The notes beneath the pieces were generated by a model. It was given only the letters and a program-made list of their open reading frames with translations, was not told the DNA's origin and ran no database searches. The translations under genes were made by a program, and so were the position numbers. A stretch of 64,000 nt of DNA from Mesorhizobium loti (lineage in GTDB: Bacteria > Pseudomonadota > Alphaproteobacteria > Rhizobiales > Rhizobiaceae), in NCBI RefSeq assembly GCF_013170705.1, contig NZ_CP033334.1, positions 6,115,501 through 6,179,500 of the forward strand. Reading direction: 5' to 3'. Positions 17,248-25,153 of the stretch are shown in pieces (within the stretch, counting starts at the first letter, position 1; each line of letters starts with the position of its first letter).

Positions 17248-18207
17248 TCAGCAGCAGTCCCCGCGAACGCCCGTATGTCGGTTCGGGCCGCTCGTTTTCA
17301 GATCGCTCATCGCACCACCGATCCATTTGTTCGGCCGGCGTGACATCCAACGAAGATTGGATCCCCGGGTAGGATGGCCGTTGTGCTGGATTTCCTGGAC
17401 GTGATCCGGGCTGAACAGCCTGTATTTTGGCCGCGTGCTCTCGGCCTTCTCCTTGAGTTTCTTCTGACAGTCCGGGGAAACGTCATGGAATCCCATGTCC
17501 TCGGGCTTTCCTTCCCCGCCCGGACCCTTGCCCAGCCTGGCGTAGCGCTTGATCGACTTGCAGACGTTGTTGCCGGAATTTCTCGTTCCGTCGCCATCCG
17601 GCCCGTATCTCTTGCCGGCCTGCTTGACCTCGGTGAACTCCGAACTCTTTCTGCCCTTGAGCGCGGCATCGTACGCCTTGATCTTGGCGCATATCTCTTC
17701 CAGCTCGCACTCGTCGTACTTCTTGCGCGGCTTTCCGGATTTCGTTTTTCCCTTCGGCGCGTCTTCGCACAGGATCACCAGAACCGTGCCTTCGGTCTTG
17801 CTCCGGGGATCCACATTGCCCCCAAGATCCACCGTATTCTTGTCGTTGTGAAACTTCTTGTCCGTGTGGCGGCAGGCGTTCTGGCCGTCCATTTTCACGT
17901 CGAAGGAGTAGGTGATCCAGTCCGTCGCCTTCATGTTGACGTTGGATTTTACGCCGCCAACGGTGCCGGGTTCGTCGCCATTGCTTCGGCTGTAGTGGGA
18001 TCCCTTGATGGCAATCATCTTGCCCTTTGCGAACACCGTCGTCGTTCCATCGGAGAGCGATGATTGTTCCGCGATATTGGGGTAGGGAAGCGGGACAGGC
18101 CCGCCGGGGCTTGGCGTCTTGCAGACATCCGGGATTGTCGCCATCGAGAGGCCGACCGTGCCCTTGTAGGTCAGGCCAAGGTTGTTGACGGAGATGTGTG
18201 ACGGCAT
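17248..18207 (-). CDS. PAAR-like (DUF4150) T6SS effector with C-terminal nuclease-like toxin
   Basis: 319 residues. The first 130 are a PAAR-like DUF4150 domain ('HISVNNLGLTYKGTVGLSMA', 'TPSPGGPVPLPYPNIA', 'IKGSHYSRSNGDEPG') that should cap the VgrG spike. A Lys-rich linker leads to a C-terminal domain with 'RLFSPDHVQEIQHNGHP' and 'SNLRWMSRRPNKWIGGAM'. The Asp-His ... Asn-Leu-Arg-Trp ... Asn ... Gly spacing resembles His-Me finger/HNH-type toxin nucleases. The downstream SUKH immunity gene fits a nuclease. The enzymatic class is my inference; the PAAR-like part is firmer. Confidence 0.75.
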   Translation of the reverse strand: MPSHISVNNLGLTYKGTVGLSMATIPDVCKTPSPGGPVPLPYPNIAEQSSLSDGTTTVFAKGKMIAIKGSHYSRSNGDEPGTVGGVKSNVNMKATDWITYSFDVKMDGQNACRHTDKKFHNDKNTVDLGGNVDPRSKTEGTVLVILCEDAPKGKTKSGKPRKKYDECELEEICAKIKAYDAALKGRKSSEFTEVKQAGKRYGPDGDGTRNSGNNVCKSIKRYARLGKGPGGEGKPEDMGFHDVSPDCQKKLKEKAESTRPKYRLFSPDHVQEIQHNGHPTRGSNLRWMSRRPNKWIGGAMSDLKTSGPNRHTGVRGDCC

Positions 18208-18211
18208 CGCC

Positions 18212-19285
18212 TTACAGCCCCCTTGCCCAATCCTTCACCCGGTCCGCTACCGGCAGGTAGGGTGGGTTGTCCTCGAAATACGTCGCGAAGGCGTCACCGA
18301 GCACTGCCGGCTCGACGGAAAACAAGCTGTCCTCCAGCCGTGCCTCGGGAAACAATTCTAAAAATGCCGCCCCCGCGGGCACCGCCAGCGCCGGTGTGCG
18401 CATCTGGTGGATGAGCCAGTGCAGGAGGGTGCGATCGCCGAGCATACCCGCGCCTCGCACGGCCAAGGGCGCGTTTTCCGGCGTCTTGAGCAATCCACCC
18501 ATCCAGCCGCGCACATCCTTGTCCGGCTCGGCCTTGATCACCGCGCGCAAGGCCGTCATTGCATCGGCACCACCACCGACCGCCACCTTCCGCAATTCAG
18601 GGCTGGCCAGATCGCCTGAGCCGAGTTCGGTCAGCGCCCAGGCCGCCCAGAACCGCGACTTCTCGTCGGCATCATTCAAGGCGGCTCTCAGTTCCTCCAC
18701 AAGGTCCGCACGTTTCAGCTTTCCGGCGAGGTGCAGGCTGGTGGCGCGAACCCGTGCATCCGGATCGCGGACAAGTCGAACCAGCATCTGCCTGGGATCG
18801 ACATTGTGCCCGAGGCAGGCGGATACACCGAGAAATCGCTTGAACGCATCCGGCGCTCCGATCCAGTCCCGCACCAAGGGGGCGATCGTTGTCGGCTCGT
18901 GCCAGGCCAGCGCACCGATCAGCCCGCGAGCGTCGTCGCCACCTTGACGGCCGAACTCGACAGCCTCGGCAACACGGCGACCATCGGTCTGCTCGATCCC
19001 CATCCATCCGTAGAGGAACAGTTCGCCCTTTTCGGGAAAGTCATCATACGCCGCCAAGATATACGGCCAGGCGGCGGGACCGGCGATGCGCAAACCATCA
19101 AGGTTGGCCTCCAGGCGCCTGTCGACGCTGGCGACCACATCGACATCGGGCGGATCGCTCTCCATCAACGTGTCGCGCTGCGCCCAGAAGAACGCGGCCT
19201 GCTCGGCATGCTGCCGAACGATATCCGGCACTATTCGCCGCTCGGGCGCGCCTTCCGCTTTCGGTTTGTCCTGTGCCGCCAACAT
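18212..19285 (-). CDS. TIGR02270-like T6SS accessory protein with HEAT-like repeats
   Basis: About 357 residues, mostly alpha-helical, with HEAT-like units such as 'RLVRDPDARVRATSLHLAGKL' and 'ALNDADEKSRFWAAWALTEL'. The layout and the position between the VgrG/DUF6484 genes and a PAAR-like effector match the TIGR02270 family of T6SS loci, whose role is unknown but may be chaperone-like. The ATG at 19285 overlaps the stop of the preceding gene (TGATG), which fixes the start. It ends 4 bases before the effector start, so the module is compact. Confidence 0.68.
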   Translation of the reverse strand: MLAAQDKPKAEGAPERRIVPDIVRQHAEQAAFFWAQRDTLMESDPPDVDVVASVDRRLEANLDGLRIAGPAAWPYILAAYDDFPEKGELFLYGWMGIEQTDGRRVAEAVEFGRQGGDDARGLIGALAWHEPTTIAPLVRDWIGAPDAFKRFLGVSACLGHNVDPRQMLVRLVRDPDARVRATSLHLAGKLKRADLVEELRAALNDADEKSRFWAAWALTELGSGDLASPELRKVAVGGGADAMTALRAVIKAEPDKDVRGWMGGLLKTPENAPLAVRGAGMLGDRTLLHWLIHQMRTPALAVPAGAAFLELFPEARLEDSLFSVEPAVLGDAFATYFEDNPPYLPVADRVKDWARGL

Positions 19286-19710
19286 CAGTTGAGATCGATC
19301 GATCCGCCCCGGATACGATTGGCGGCGCTGGCCTGGCTGGTGACATAGGTGCCGCGAATGGTGATGCGGCCGTCTTTTTCCATCAGGATCGCCGCCTCGC
19401 CGCAACGCAACTCGATACGCTCCTTGCCCACAATCCGCACAATCTCGCCGTCGCGAATGATCTGCGGCGAGGCCGCCTTGCGGGCCGGCTCGACTACGCG
19501 CCCAACAATCAAAGGGCGACCCGGATTGCCATCTTGAAACAGCAGTGCGACTTCGGCACCGATCATTTCGGAGCTGAGTTCGGTCAAGCTGCGGGCCGGG
19601 ATGGCTATCTCTTCTGGATTGCCGGGGAAGACGACAAGCGGCGCACCTTCTCCGAACCCCAGGAAAATCCCGATCACGACCCCTTCGATACGCTCACGTG
19701 TTTCGACCAT
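19285..19710 (-). CDS. DUF6484 domain protein next to VgrG
   Basis: About 141 residues, beta-rich, with 'VVIGIFLGFGEGAPLVVFPG', 'EVALLFQDGNPGRPLIVGRV' and the C-terminal 'GRITIRGTYVTSQASAANR'. The middle resembles the OB-fold of VgrG, and the C-terminal strands resemble the spike tail, as in DUF6484 proteins beside vgrG genes. It probably helps connect VgrG and its PAAR-like cargo. The ATG at 19710 is used; an in-frame GTG at 19731 would overlap vgrG. Function is inferred from position. Confidence 0.62.
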   Translation of the reverse strand: MVETRERIEGVVIGIFLGFGEGAPLVVFPGNPEEIAIPARSLTELSSEMIGAEVALLFQDGNPGRPLIVGRVVEPARKAASPQIIRDGEIVRIVGKERIELRCGEAAILMEKDGRITIRGTYVTSQASAANRIRGGSIDLN

Positions 19711-19720
19711 CGTCACATCC

Positions 19721-22048
19721 TCAGTTTTCACTGATCTTCGAACCCTTCATCACAATGTCGCTGGAAGCCTTGATGGTGATCTTGCCGGACCCGTTCACCG
19801 AAATGTCCTTGCCCTCGATGCCTATCGAACCGTCCTTCTTCATCATGATCTTGGCCGATCCGCATTTGATCAGGATTTCGTCACCGGCGTCGATCACCAG
19901 CTTCTTGCCGACCTTGATGGAGCTGTTCTCGCCGACGTTGATCGAACTGCCTTTCGCAACACCCAAGGAATGGGCGCCGCCGACGGTCGTGGAATCGTCG
20001 GCGGCGATGCTGGCGCTGCGCGCCGCACCGACGTTGAACGTCTGGGCGCTGCCGATAGTCACGCTCTGATCAGCGCCGATATTGACGCTTTGCGCCGCCG
20101 CGATGTTCCAGCTGTCGGCTGCCCCGATGTCGTGGCTTTGCGCTGACCCCACGGTGACCGACCGTGTCGCGCCGATCGTATTGGCTTGCGGGCCGCCAAC
20201 GCTTCGTGTCTCGGAGGCCCCGACCGTATCGATGCGCGCCGCGCCAACAGTCACTGTCTGGACAATCCCCACCGTCTGCGAGTGGTTGGAGCCGATCGTT
20301 TCCGTCGAGTTCGAACCGATGCTGATCGTCTCATTCGCCCCCACTGTCAGTGAGCGGTTCTTGCCCACCGTCTCGGTGTCGTTCGAGCCGATATTCGTGG
20401 TCTGGTCGACGCCGACCTTGACCGTCTTGTTGTTGCCGACGTCCTCGTCGAGGTTGTGGCCGACGGAGTGCTTGGCGTCGTGGTCGATGCGGTCGGATTG
20501 ATCGTGCTGGACCAGCTTGGCGCGGTCGTGCTTGATCAGCAGCTTGTGGTCCTTCTGGGCCTGGAAATTGACCAGTTCGGAGCCGGCCTTGTCCTCGAAC
20601 ATCAGCTCGTTGTAGCCGCCGCCGCCTTTCGAGGAGTTGGATTTCCAGCCCGATTGCGTCGCGTTGCCCGGCAAGCCGTAGGGCGGCATCTGCGAGGCGT
20701 TGTAGACCCTGCCGGTGATGATGGGCAGGTCGGGATCGCCTTCAAGGAAGTCGACGATCACCTCCTGGCCGATGCGCGGTATCTGGATGAAGCCCCAGCC
20801 GCTGCCGGCCCAGGTCTGCGAGACACGCACGAAGCAGGAACTGTTTTCGTTCTTCTTGCCCAGGCGGTCCCAGTGGAACTGCACCTTCACCCGGGCATAT
20901 TTGTCGGTGAATATCTCCTCGCCGGAAGGGCCGACAACCGTCGCCGTCTGCGGCCCGCGCATGATCGGCCGCGCCGTGATCCGTGGCGGGCGATAGGGCA
21001 AGGCAGTCGGCGCGACGCCGAGCACGACCTTGAAATTCTCGCTGTGGGCCTCGTTCTGGGTCCTGTAGCCCGGATCGAACAACCTGTATTCGGCGCTGAT
21101 CACCAGATATTCCTGGTTCTGGTCGTCGCGCGGAAAGCTTTCCAGCTTGAAGGTACAGCCGGAATGGAGGCCGCGCACGGTTCCAACGGCGGTGATGCGC
21201 TGATGCGCGGCCTGGAGTTCCTCGCGCCGGATGCCGGCCAGGGTGTCGCCGCGCCCCACATCGAGATGCGCCCCAGGCTGGCGATAATTCTCGCCGGAGG
21301 CTTCCTTGTGGCTGAACGGCTGGGCGGACTTCGCCATCAGATCGGCGCCAGGTTTCTGGAAATCATAGTCGGTATGGGCATAGGCCCCGGGCCGCACCGA
21401 ACTGCCTGGAATCCATTCGGTGATGTATTCGACGTCGCGCCGCGAGCCATGTCCCTCGAAATTATACAGTATCTTCTCGTAGCCCGGCGCCGGCTTCAGC
21501 TTGCTCATGGCGTCGCACAGCACGAGCGTGTGCTTGCCCTCGTCATGCTCGAAGAAATAGAAGATGCCTTCGTGCTCGAGCAGGCGCTGCACGAAATCCA
21601 GATCGCTTTCATCATACTGCACGCAGTATTCGCGCGAGGGATACGACCCTTGCAGCCGCTTCTCGAATTTCGCCGCACCGTATTTCGAGAAGATCTTTTC
21701 GACGATCTCGACAGCGGTCATGTTCTGAAAGATCCGGCAATCGGTCGCATTGCCGAGGAACCAGAGCCACGGCCTGATGATCGCTTCGTAGTAGGCCAAC
21801 CGGTCTTCGATGCGGGTCAGGCGAAACTCCGACACCAGGCCGCTGAACCACCGTTTCGGATCGGATTCACCTTCGACCGAAACCACGCCTCCCAGCATCT
21901 TCAGCGGATCGATGTCGGAGCTGGGGCTGACGAACCCGACCGTATAGGCAAAGCAACGGCTGATCTCATCGCGCCCGACAAGATGCGTGAAGGTCAACAG
22001 CTCGGCGCCAACCGGTGTCTGTACAACCGTGGCACGTTCGTTCGGCAT
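19721..22048 (-). CDS. vgrG: VgrG spike protein (TssI) with long octad beta-helix
   Basis: 775 residues. It has the gp27-like base (N-terminal about 380 residues, with 'YCVQYDESDLDFVQRLLEHE', 'GIFYFFEHDEGKHTLVL'), the gp5 OB-fold ('IQIPRIGQEVIVDFLEGDPD', 'GRVYNASQMPPYGLPGNAT') and a long C-terminal beta-helix. A strong AGGAGGGG ribosome site sits 6-7 bases before the ATG at 22048, which rules out the longer open frame. VgrG trimers form the spike carrying PAAR-like effectors. There is no extra enzymatic domain after the spike, so the toxin is on the PAAR-like protein. Confidence 0.95.
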   Translation of the reverse strand: MPNERATVVQTPVGAELLTFTHLVGRDEISRCFAYTVGFVSPSSDIDPLKMLGGVVSVEGESDPKRWFSGLVSEFRLTRIEDRLAYYEAIIRPWLWFLGNATDCRIFQNMTAVEIVEKIFSKYGAAKFEKRLQGSYPSREYCVQYDESDLDFVQRLLEHEGIFYFFEHDEGKHTLVLCDAMSKLKPAPGYEKILYNFEGHGSRRDVEYITEWIPGSSVRPGAYAHTDYDFQKPGADLMAKSAQPFSHKEASGENYRQPGAHLDVGRGDTLAGIRREELQAAHQRITAVGTVRGLHSGCTFKLESFPRDDQNQEYLVISAEYRLFDPGYRTQNEAHSENFKVVLGVAPTALPYRPPRITARPIMRGPQTATVVGPSGEEIFTDKYARVKVQFHWDRLGKKNENSSCFVRVSQTWAGSGWGFIQIPRIGQEVIVDFLEGDPDLPIITGRVYNASQMPPYGLPGNATQSGWKSNSSKGGGGYNELMFEDKAGSELVNFQAQKDHKLLIKHDRAKLVQHDQSDRIDHDAKHSVGHNLDEDVGNNKTVKVGVDQTTNIGSNDTETVGKNRSLTVGANETISIGSNSTETIGSNHSQTVGIVQTVTVGAARIDTVGASETRSVGGPQANTIGATRSVTVGSAQSHDIGAADSWNIAAAQSVNIGADQSVTIGSAQTFNVGAARSASIAADDSTTVGGAHSLGVAKGSSINVGENSSIKVGKKLVIDAGDEILIKCGSAKIMMKKDGSIGIEGKDISVNGSGKITIKASSDIVMKGSKISEN
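19919..20422 (-). repeat. 21 octad repeats of the VgrG beta-helix spike
   Basis: The encoded protein shows 21 consecutive 8-residue units of the form x-x-(V/I)-G-x-x-x-(S/T), for example TNIGSNDT, ETVGKNRS, LTVGANET, ISIGSNST. This gives a 24-base periodicity. It is the gp5-type octapeptide that builds a three-stranded beta-helix. Three units replace Gly with Ala, and the pattern is otherwise regular. Confidence 0.85.
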
Positions 22049-22293
22049 GGGTCGTGCCCCTCCTGGACGCGGCCGCCGACGCGGTGGATCTGAAGTTCCA
22101 TCCGCTGAGGAACCTTTAAGACCCGCCGCGCCAGGCCATGTTGAGCCTACCACATATTGTCCTGCCAACCAAAGAGGGCGCACAGCGGCCAAACCTTGCC
22201 CTGTCGATGCATCGGCTCGAAACACTGCTGTCCTGTTGTATGTGCAAACTGCTAGAATGTGGAGTATCGGTCAGCGTTCGACGGCGATCCTGG
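22049..22293. promoter_or_regulatory. Divergent intergenic region between vgrG and tagH2
   Basis: This 245-base gap separates the - strand effector module from the + strand second T6SS block, so promoters for both must lie here or be read through. I found no perfect sigma54 (-24/-12) motif; GG-N9-GC at about 22197 has the wrong spacing. A + strand frame stays open from 22138, but the conserved FHA start is at 22294. Confidence 0.4.
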
Positions 22294-23349
22294 ATGTACA
22301 TCAGTCTGCAAATCAACAATGTCGACGCCTTGCCCGCCGGCATCTCGACCGGCTACGCGGCGCGCGACCGCAGCTTCGAAATCGGACGCGATGCGTGTGA
22401 CTGGACCTTGTCGGACCCCGACAAGTTCATCTCGGGCCGGCATTGCGAGGTTCGATACGAGGCAGGCGCGTTCTGGCTGCACGATGTCTCGCGCAACGGA
22501 ACCTACATCAACGGATCAAGCCAGCGCATGGCCGGCCCGCATCGGCTGGGTCATGGCGACCGGATGCTAATCGGCCGTTATGTGATCTTCGTGTCGATCG
22601 ACGACGAGCGCGCGGCGACAGGTCATCCCAGCCGCGGCTCGACGCAGCGAGAAATGCAGGCCGCGACAAATCGGTCGCTGGAATTCGGAGAAGGGCCCTT
22701 CCTCGATCCCGCGGAGCAACGGTCCGGGCAGCGGGTTGCGGCTCCAGCATTCTCGTCGCAACCCTCGCCGATTCCCTCGACGCGAGACGAGGTGCTGCGG
22801 GAAATCGCGATCGCGGCCGGTATCTCGCCGGAATTGCTGCAATCGCGCGACCCGCATGAAGTCGCCGCCGAAATCGGCGCGGTGCTGCGGACGGTGGTCG
22901 AGGAGGTGACCTTGCTGCTGAAAGCACGCGCGGCCGCGAAAATGCTGGCCAAGAGCACACAACGAACGATGATCAGCGCGGCCGACAACAATCCCCTGAA
23001 GTTCGTCCCAGGAACCGACGACATTCTCGAGATCATGTTTGCGCGGCGCCGTGCCGGCTATCTCGATGCCAGGCGCAGCATCGAGGATGCGTTCCGCGAT
23101 CTCAAGACGCACGAATTCGCCACCTATGCCGCCATGCAAGCGGCGCTGTCGCGGCTGCTCGACGACCTGTCTCCCGAAGCGATCGGAAGAAAGCTTCCGC
23201 CGACGTCGTTCTCGTCGAAAAAGAGCCAGGCCTGGGACGCTTTTGTCGCGACCTGGCGAACCATGGAGGAAGCGCACGAGAACGGCATGCTGGACATATT
23301 CCTGGCCTATTTCAGCGAAGCCTATGCCAAGGCCGACAAGCAGAAATAG
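22294..23349 (+). CDS. TagH-type FHA domain protein 2
   Basis: 351 residues. An N-terminal FHA domain (about 10-100: 'FEIGRDACDWTLSDPDKFIS', 'GRHCEVRYEAG', 'DVSRNGTYINGS') is followed by a short linker and the T6SS-specific FHA C-terminal domain ('NNPLKFVPGTDDILEIMFAR', 'LLDDLSPEAIGRKLPP'). It is a shorter paralogue of the protein at 4793, with a much reduced linker. It opens the second T6SS block, about 300 bases upstream of tssL2. Its likely role is to bind phosphorylated TssL2 or PpkA. The start MYISLQINNVDALP is chosen because conservation begins there. Confidence 0.88.
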   Translation: MYISLQINNVDALPAGISTGYAARDRSFEIGRDACDWTLSDPDKFISGRHCEVRYEAGAFWLHDVSRNGTYINGSSQRMAGPHRLGHGDRMLIGRYVIFVSIDDERAATGHPSRGSTQREMQAATNRSLEFGEGPFLDPAEQRSGQRVAAPAFSSQPSPIPSTRDEVLREIAIAAGISPELLQSRDPHEVAAEIGAVLRTVVEEVTLLLKARAAAKMLAKSTQRTMISAADNNPLKFVPGTDDILEIMFARRRAGYLDARRSIEDAFRDLKTHEFATYAAMQAALSRLLDDLSPEAIGRKLPPTSFSSKKSQAWDAFVATWRTMEEAHENGMLDIFLAYFSEAYAKADKQK

Positions 23350-23649
23350 GCGCTTCAGGAGAGCCGTGGCGCCGCAGCCGACGAAGATACCTCTTCGGTG
23401 CGCGGCATCCGGTTCCAATCGGGAGTTTCTGAGACTACGATCGCATACGACAATTCGCCAAGCGGGTAAGGCTCATCGACCTGGGGGTCTGCGGCAAATG
23501 TCATCCTACGGCGGGATAGCAAGATGTAGCCAACCGTCCTCAAGATACTGCCCTGCTACGCAGGGCCCGGCTTTGTTTTACCCGACCGCGAAAAGCTCTG
23601 CGCCTGTCCGGCAAGGGCGCAGGAGCCAGGCACGGACGGACGATCGACG
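23350..23649. other. 300-base gap between tagH2 and tssL2
   Basis: No credible gene was found here. It contains one strong hairpin (23550-23566) followed by a T-rich stretch, then about 70 bases of possible promoter/leader before tssL2. This suggests that tssL2-tssM2 may have their own transcription start rather than relying on tagH2. Confidence 0.4.
23550..23579 (+). terminator. Possible terminator hairpin after tagH2
   Basis: A perfect 7-base stem GCCCTGC / GCAGGGC with a three-base TAC loop is followed within a few bases by CTTTGTTTT. The T run is interrupted, so termination could be partial. It lies 200 bases past tagH2 and 70 before tssL2. Confidence 0.45.
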
Positions 23650-25131
23650 ATGAGCTCGAAGGACGATCCTTTCGGCCCGGCGGGCAAGACCGTCATTCGC
23701 GCCACGCCACGGCGTGAGCGAAAACCGGCCCCTAGTCCTCCCGTCGCGGATAGCGGACAACCCTCGCAGGTCAAGGATTCGACCGTGTTCGATCCCGGCG
23801 TCGGCCAGCATACACCACCCGGTTGGACATCCGGAACCGTGATTTACCAGGGGACTCCTCCCGTGGCGGCGCCGGCTCCGGCTCTGTCGCAGGAGACCCT
23901 GCTCAATGTCACGGACAGTGTCCGATATTCCGCGGCAAATCCGATCCTTGCCGCGGCTGCACCGTTGCTGATGCTGTTCGGCCAGTTCAGGCTTATCCCG
24001 GTCGAGAGACAAGCGGAGCCGTTGGCGGAACACATCACCGAGGCGATCGACAAGTTCGACAGCGCACTGGAGAAAGCAGGCGTTGCCGAAGAGGATGCGC
24101 GGATTGCGAAATTTGTCCTGTGCGAAACCGCCGACGATCTCATCGGCAACCTGCCCTGGCCACGGAAGGACGCCTGGGCGCGGCACAGCATGCTATCGCG
24201 GTTCTTCCACGTCGAGCCCAATGGCACGGGCTTTTTCGAAGCGCTGAACAAAATCCTGGCCAGCCCGGAGGCACATTACGATCTGCTCGAACTGATGCAT
24301 GTGTGCCTGTCGCTGGGGTACGAGGGCCAATATCGCGGCCTGACACGCGAGGATACCAATCTCGAACGCGTTCGGCGCGACGTCTACGAAACGCTTCGCT
24401 ATTTCAGGCCGCGCGCGGACGAAGACATCTCGCCTCGCTGGCAGGGCCTGGCGGCAACGATGACGCAGTCTTCGACACGCCTGCCGCTCTGGGCCGTTGC
24501 GGCAGCGGCAGCGGCGCTGCTGACGGCGGCATTCTTCGCGTTGCGGGTCTTCATCACCAATGAAGGCGACGCCACCGCTGGTGAATTGCTGGCCCTCAAC
24601 CCGTCGACACCCATCACCATCGAGCGCGCCAGCGTGGCGCCTTTGGCCGAGCCGGCGAAAGTCACCCCTCCGGCAGCCACGACCACGCAGATCGATCGCA
24701 TCCGCTCGGCCCTGGCCAAGGATATCGAGGCCGGCGGGCTGACCGTCGGCACGAAGGGCGACTTCATCGTCGTTGAAATCAACAATCTCCTGGTGTTCCA
24801 GTCCGGCAGAGCCGACGCGAAGCCGGAGTTCCAGCCCATAGCCGCCGACATCGCAGCCGCCCTGGAACCGGAGCGCGGACCAATCAGGATCGTCGGCCAT
24901 ACGGACAATGTGAAGCCACGAAAGTCGAGCCCGTTCAAGTCCAACTTCGATCTTTCCGTCGCCCGGGCGAAGGCCGTCGAAACCATGATGGCGCAGAAGT
25001 TGAGCGATCCTTCGCGACTGACGGTCGACGGCAAGGGCGAGGACGAGCCGATCGCCGACAATGCTACACAGGAAGGCCGCGCCAGGAACCGCCGTGTCGA
25101 TGTGATGATCGCCAAGGAGGAGACATTGTGA
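23650..25131 (+). CDS. TssL2, second DotU-type protein with OmpA tail
   Basis: 493 residues: cytosolic DotU domain (about 85-265), one membrane segment (about 278-300, 'LPLWAVAAAAAALLTAAFFA') and a periplasmic OmpA domain (about 380-493, 'IRIVGHTDNVKPRKSS', 'NRRVDVMIAKEE'). The N-terminus MSSKDDPFGPAGKTVIRATP places a Thr at position 14 in a Thr-x-Ile-Arg motif, the same number as the phosphorylated Thr14 of Agrobacterium TssL. It pairs with tssM2 just downstream. It is a clear paralogue, not a copy, of TssL1 at 8091. Confidence 0.93.
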   Translation: MSSKDDPFGPAGKTVIRATPRRERKPAPSPPVADSGQPSQVKDSTVFDPGVGQHTPPGWTSGTVIYQGTPPVAAPAPALSQETLLNVTDSVRYSAANPILAAAAPLLMLFGQFRLIPVERQAEPLAEHITEAIDKFDSALEKAGVAEEDARIAKFVLCETADDLIGNLPWPRKDAWARHSMLSRFFHVEPNGTGFFEALNKILASPEAHYDLLELMHVCLSLGYEGQYRGLTREDTNLERVRRDVYETLRYFRPRADEDISPRWQGLAATMTQSSTRLPLWAVAAAAAALLTAAFFALRVFITNEGDATAGELLALNPSTPITIERASVAPLAEPAKVTPPAATTTQIDRIRSALAKDIEAGGLTVGTKGDFIVVEINNLLVFQSGRADAKPEFQPIAADIAAALEPERGPIRIVGHTDNVKPRKSSPFKSNFDLSVARAKAVETMMAQKLSDPSRLTVDGKGEDEPIADNATQEGRARNRRVDVMIAKEETL

Positions 25132-25153
25132 GCAGGGCCGGTTGGATGCGCCG

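Noticed and set aside
22196..22208. GG-N9-GC as a sigma54 promoter for the second T6SS block
   Set aside because: The spacing between GG and GC is one base too short, and the flanking bases do not match the consensus.
22138..22293. A 52-residue N-terminal extension of the second FHA protein
   Set aside because: Composition (Cys/Ser/Arg) is unlike FHA proteins, and conserved sequence begins at the ATG at 22294.
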